NCBI GenBank assembly: GCA_900547975.1
Contig: URIX01000067.1
Coordinates: 1 to 5,202 of the forward strand
Source of the DNA: an uncultured Eubacteriales bacterium
Lineage (GTDB): Bacteria > Bacillota > Clostridia > Christensenellales > CAG-917
Length of the DNA: 5,202 bases
Direction: 5' to 3'
Shown here: positions 5,121-5,202 of the stretch, in pieces
How the letters are laid out: every line of letters begins with the position of its first letter
How positions within the stretch are numbered: position 1 is the first letter of the stretch
Made by a program: the position numbers and the translations under genes
Notes under the pieces: generated by a model
Told to the model about the DNA's origin: nothing
The model's input: the letters and a program-made list of their open reading frames with translations, nothing else
The model's database searches: none

Positions 5121-5161
5121 ACTGCGCTTTGTGCGCCAGCTACGCACCCAAACGGCGCAGT
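5121..5161. repeat. Long bulged palindrome
   Basis: ACTGCGC, TTT and GTGCG (5121-5135) pair with CGCAC (5143-5147), AAA (5150-5152) and GCGCAGT (5155-5161), giving 15 pairs with two 2-base bulges on the right arm and the 7-base loop CCAGCTA. The size and shape match the hairpin at 120-159 (15 pairs, bulge, 7-base loop), though the sequences differ. It is probably a dispersed palindromic repeat or an RNA structure. Confidence 0.5.
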
Positions 5162-5202
5162 CGCTTGTACTATCCGTCAAGCTCGGCGTTCGCTTTCTCG
5201 CC

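Larger units (their letters stand above)
4969..5202. other. Gene-free tail with several hairpins
   Basis: No credible ORF lies after folA. The first part is pyrimidine-rich with three TTCCCC-type runs (about 4990-5029), and the rest is a series of GC-rich palindromes. No clear intrinsic terminator with a T-run follows folA. The hairpins at 5022-5073 are the nearest candidates for ending the transcript. The texture resembles the repeat-rich left end of the window. Confidence 0.6.

Overview
The window reads as a piece of a Gram-positive, clostridia-like genome (Bacillota, probably an uncultured relative of the Clostridia). This is inferred from strong AGGAGG-type ribosome sites, textbook sigma-A promoters with 17-base spacers, a thymidylate synthase resembling Bacillus subtilis ThyA, and a stand-alone TSCPD-domain protein of a type common in clostridia. 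No rRNA or other species marker is present, so the placement is tentative.

Layout. Bases 1-552 hold no convincing gene. They hold a 36-base exact direct repeat (1-36 and 307-342) and a chain of strong hairpins, one of which (58-98) looks like a bidirectional terminator. Two minus-strand genes follow, each with its own promoter: a small TSCPD-domain protein (553-813) and a YfcE-type metallophosphoesterase (953-1513). The TSCPD promoter carries an 18-base operator-like palindrome over its -10 box. A short divergent promoter region (1514-1661) then leads to the plus-strand genes: a compact glycoside hydrolase family 2 enzyme (1662-3422), thymidylate synthase thyA (3515-4345) and dihydrofolate reductase folA (4456-4968). 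The final 234 bases are again gene-free and rich in hairpins.

How the genes work together. ThyA and FolA form the classical dTMP cycle: ThyA methylates dUMP and oxidises methylene-tetrahydrofolate to dihydrofolate, and FolA reduces it back. Their adjacency and shared direction suggest co-transcription, although 110 structured bases separate them and folA has no visible ribosome site. The GH2 enzyme is cytoplasmic and has no transporter or regulator nearby. It is separated from thyA by a UUCG-capped hairpin and is probably not functionally linked to it. YfcE and the TSCPD protein are housekeeping-type genes whose physiological roles are poorly known.

No clearly new multi-gene system is visible. 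The most interesting points are the palindrome over the TSCPD promoter, the SD-less folA start behind a leader with competing hairpins, and the repeat and hairpin clusters at both ends.
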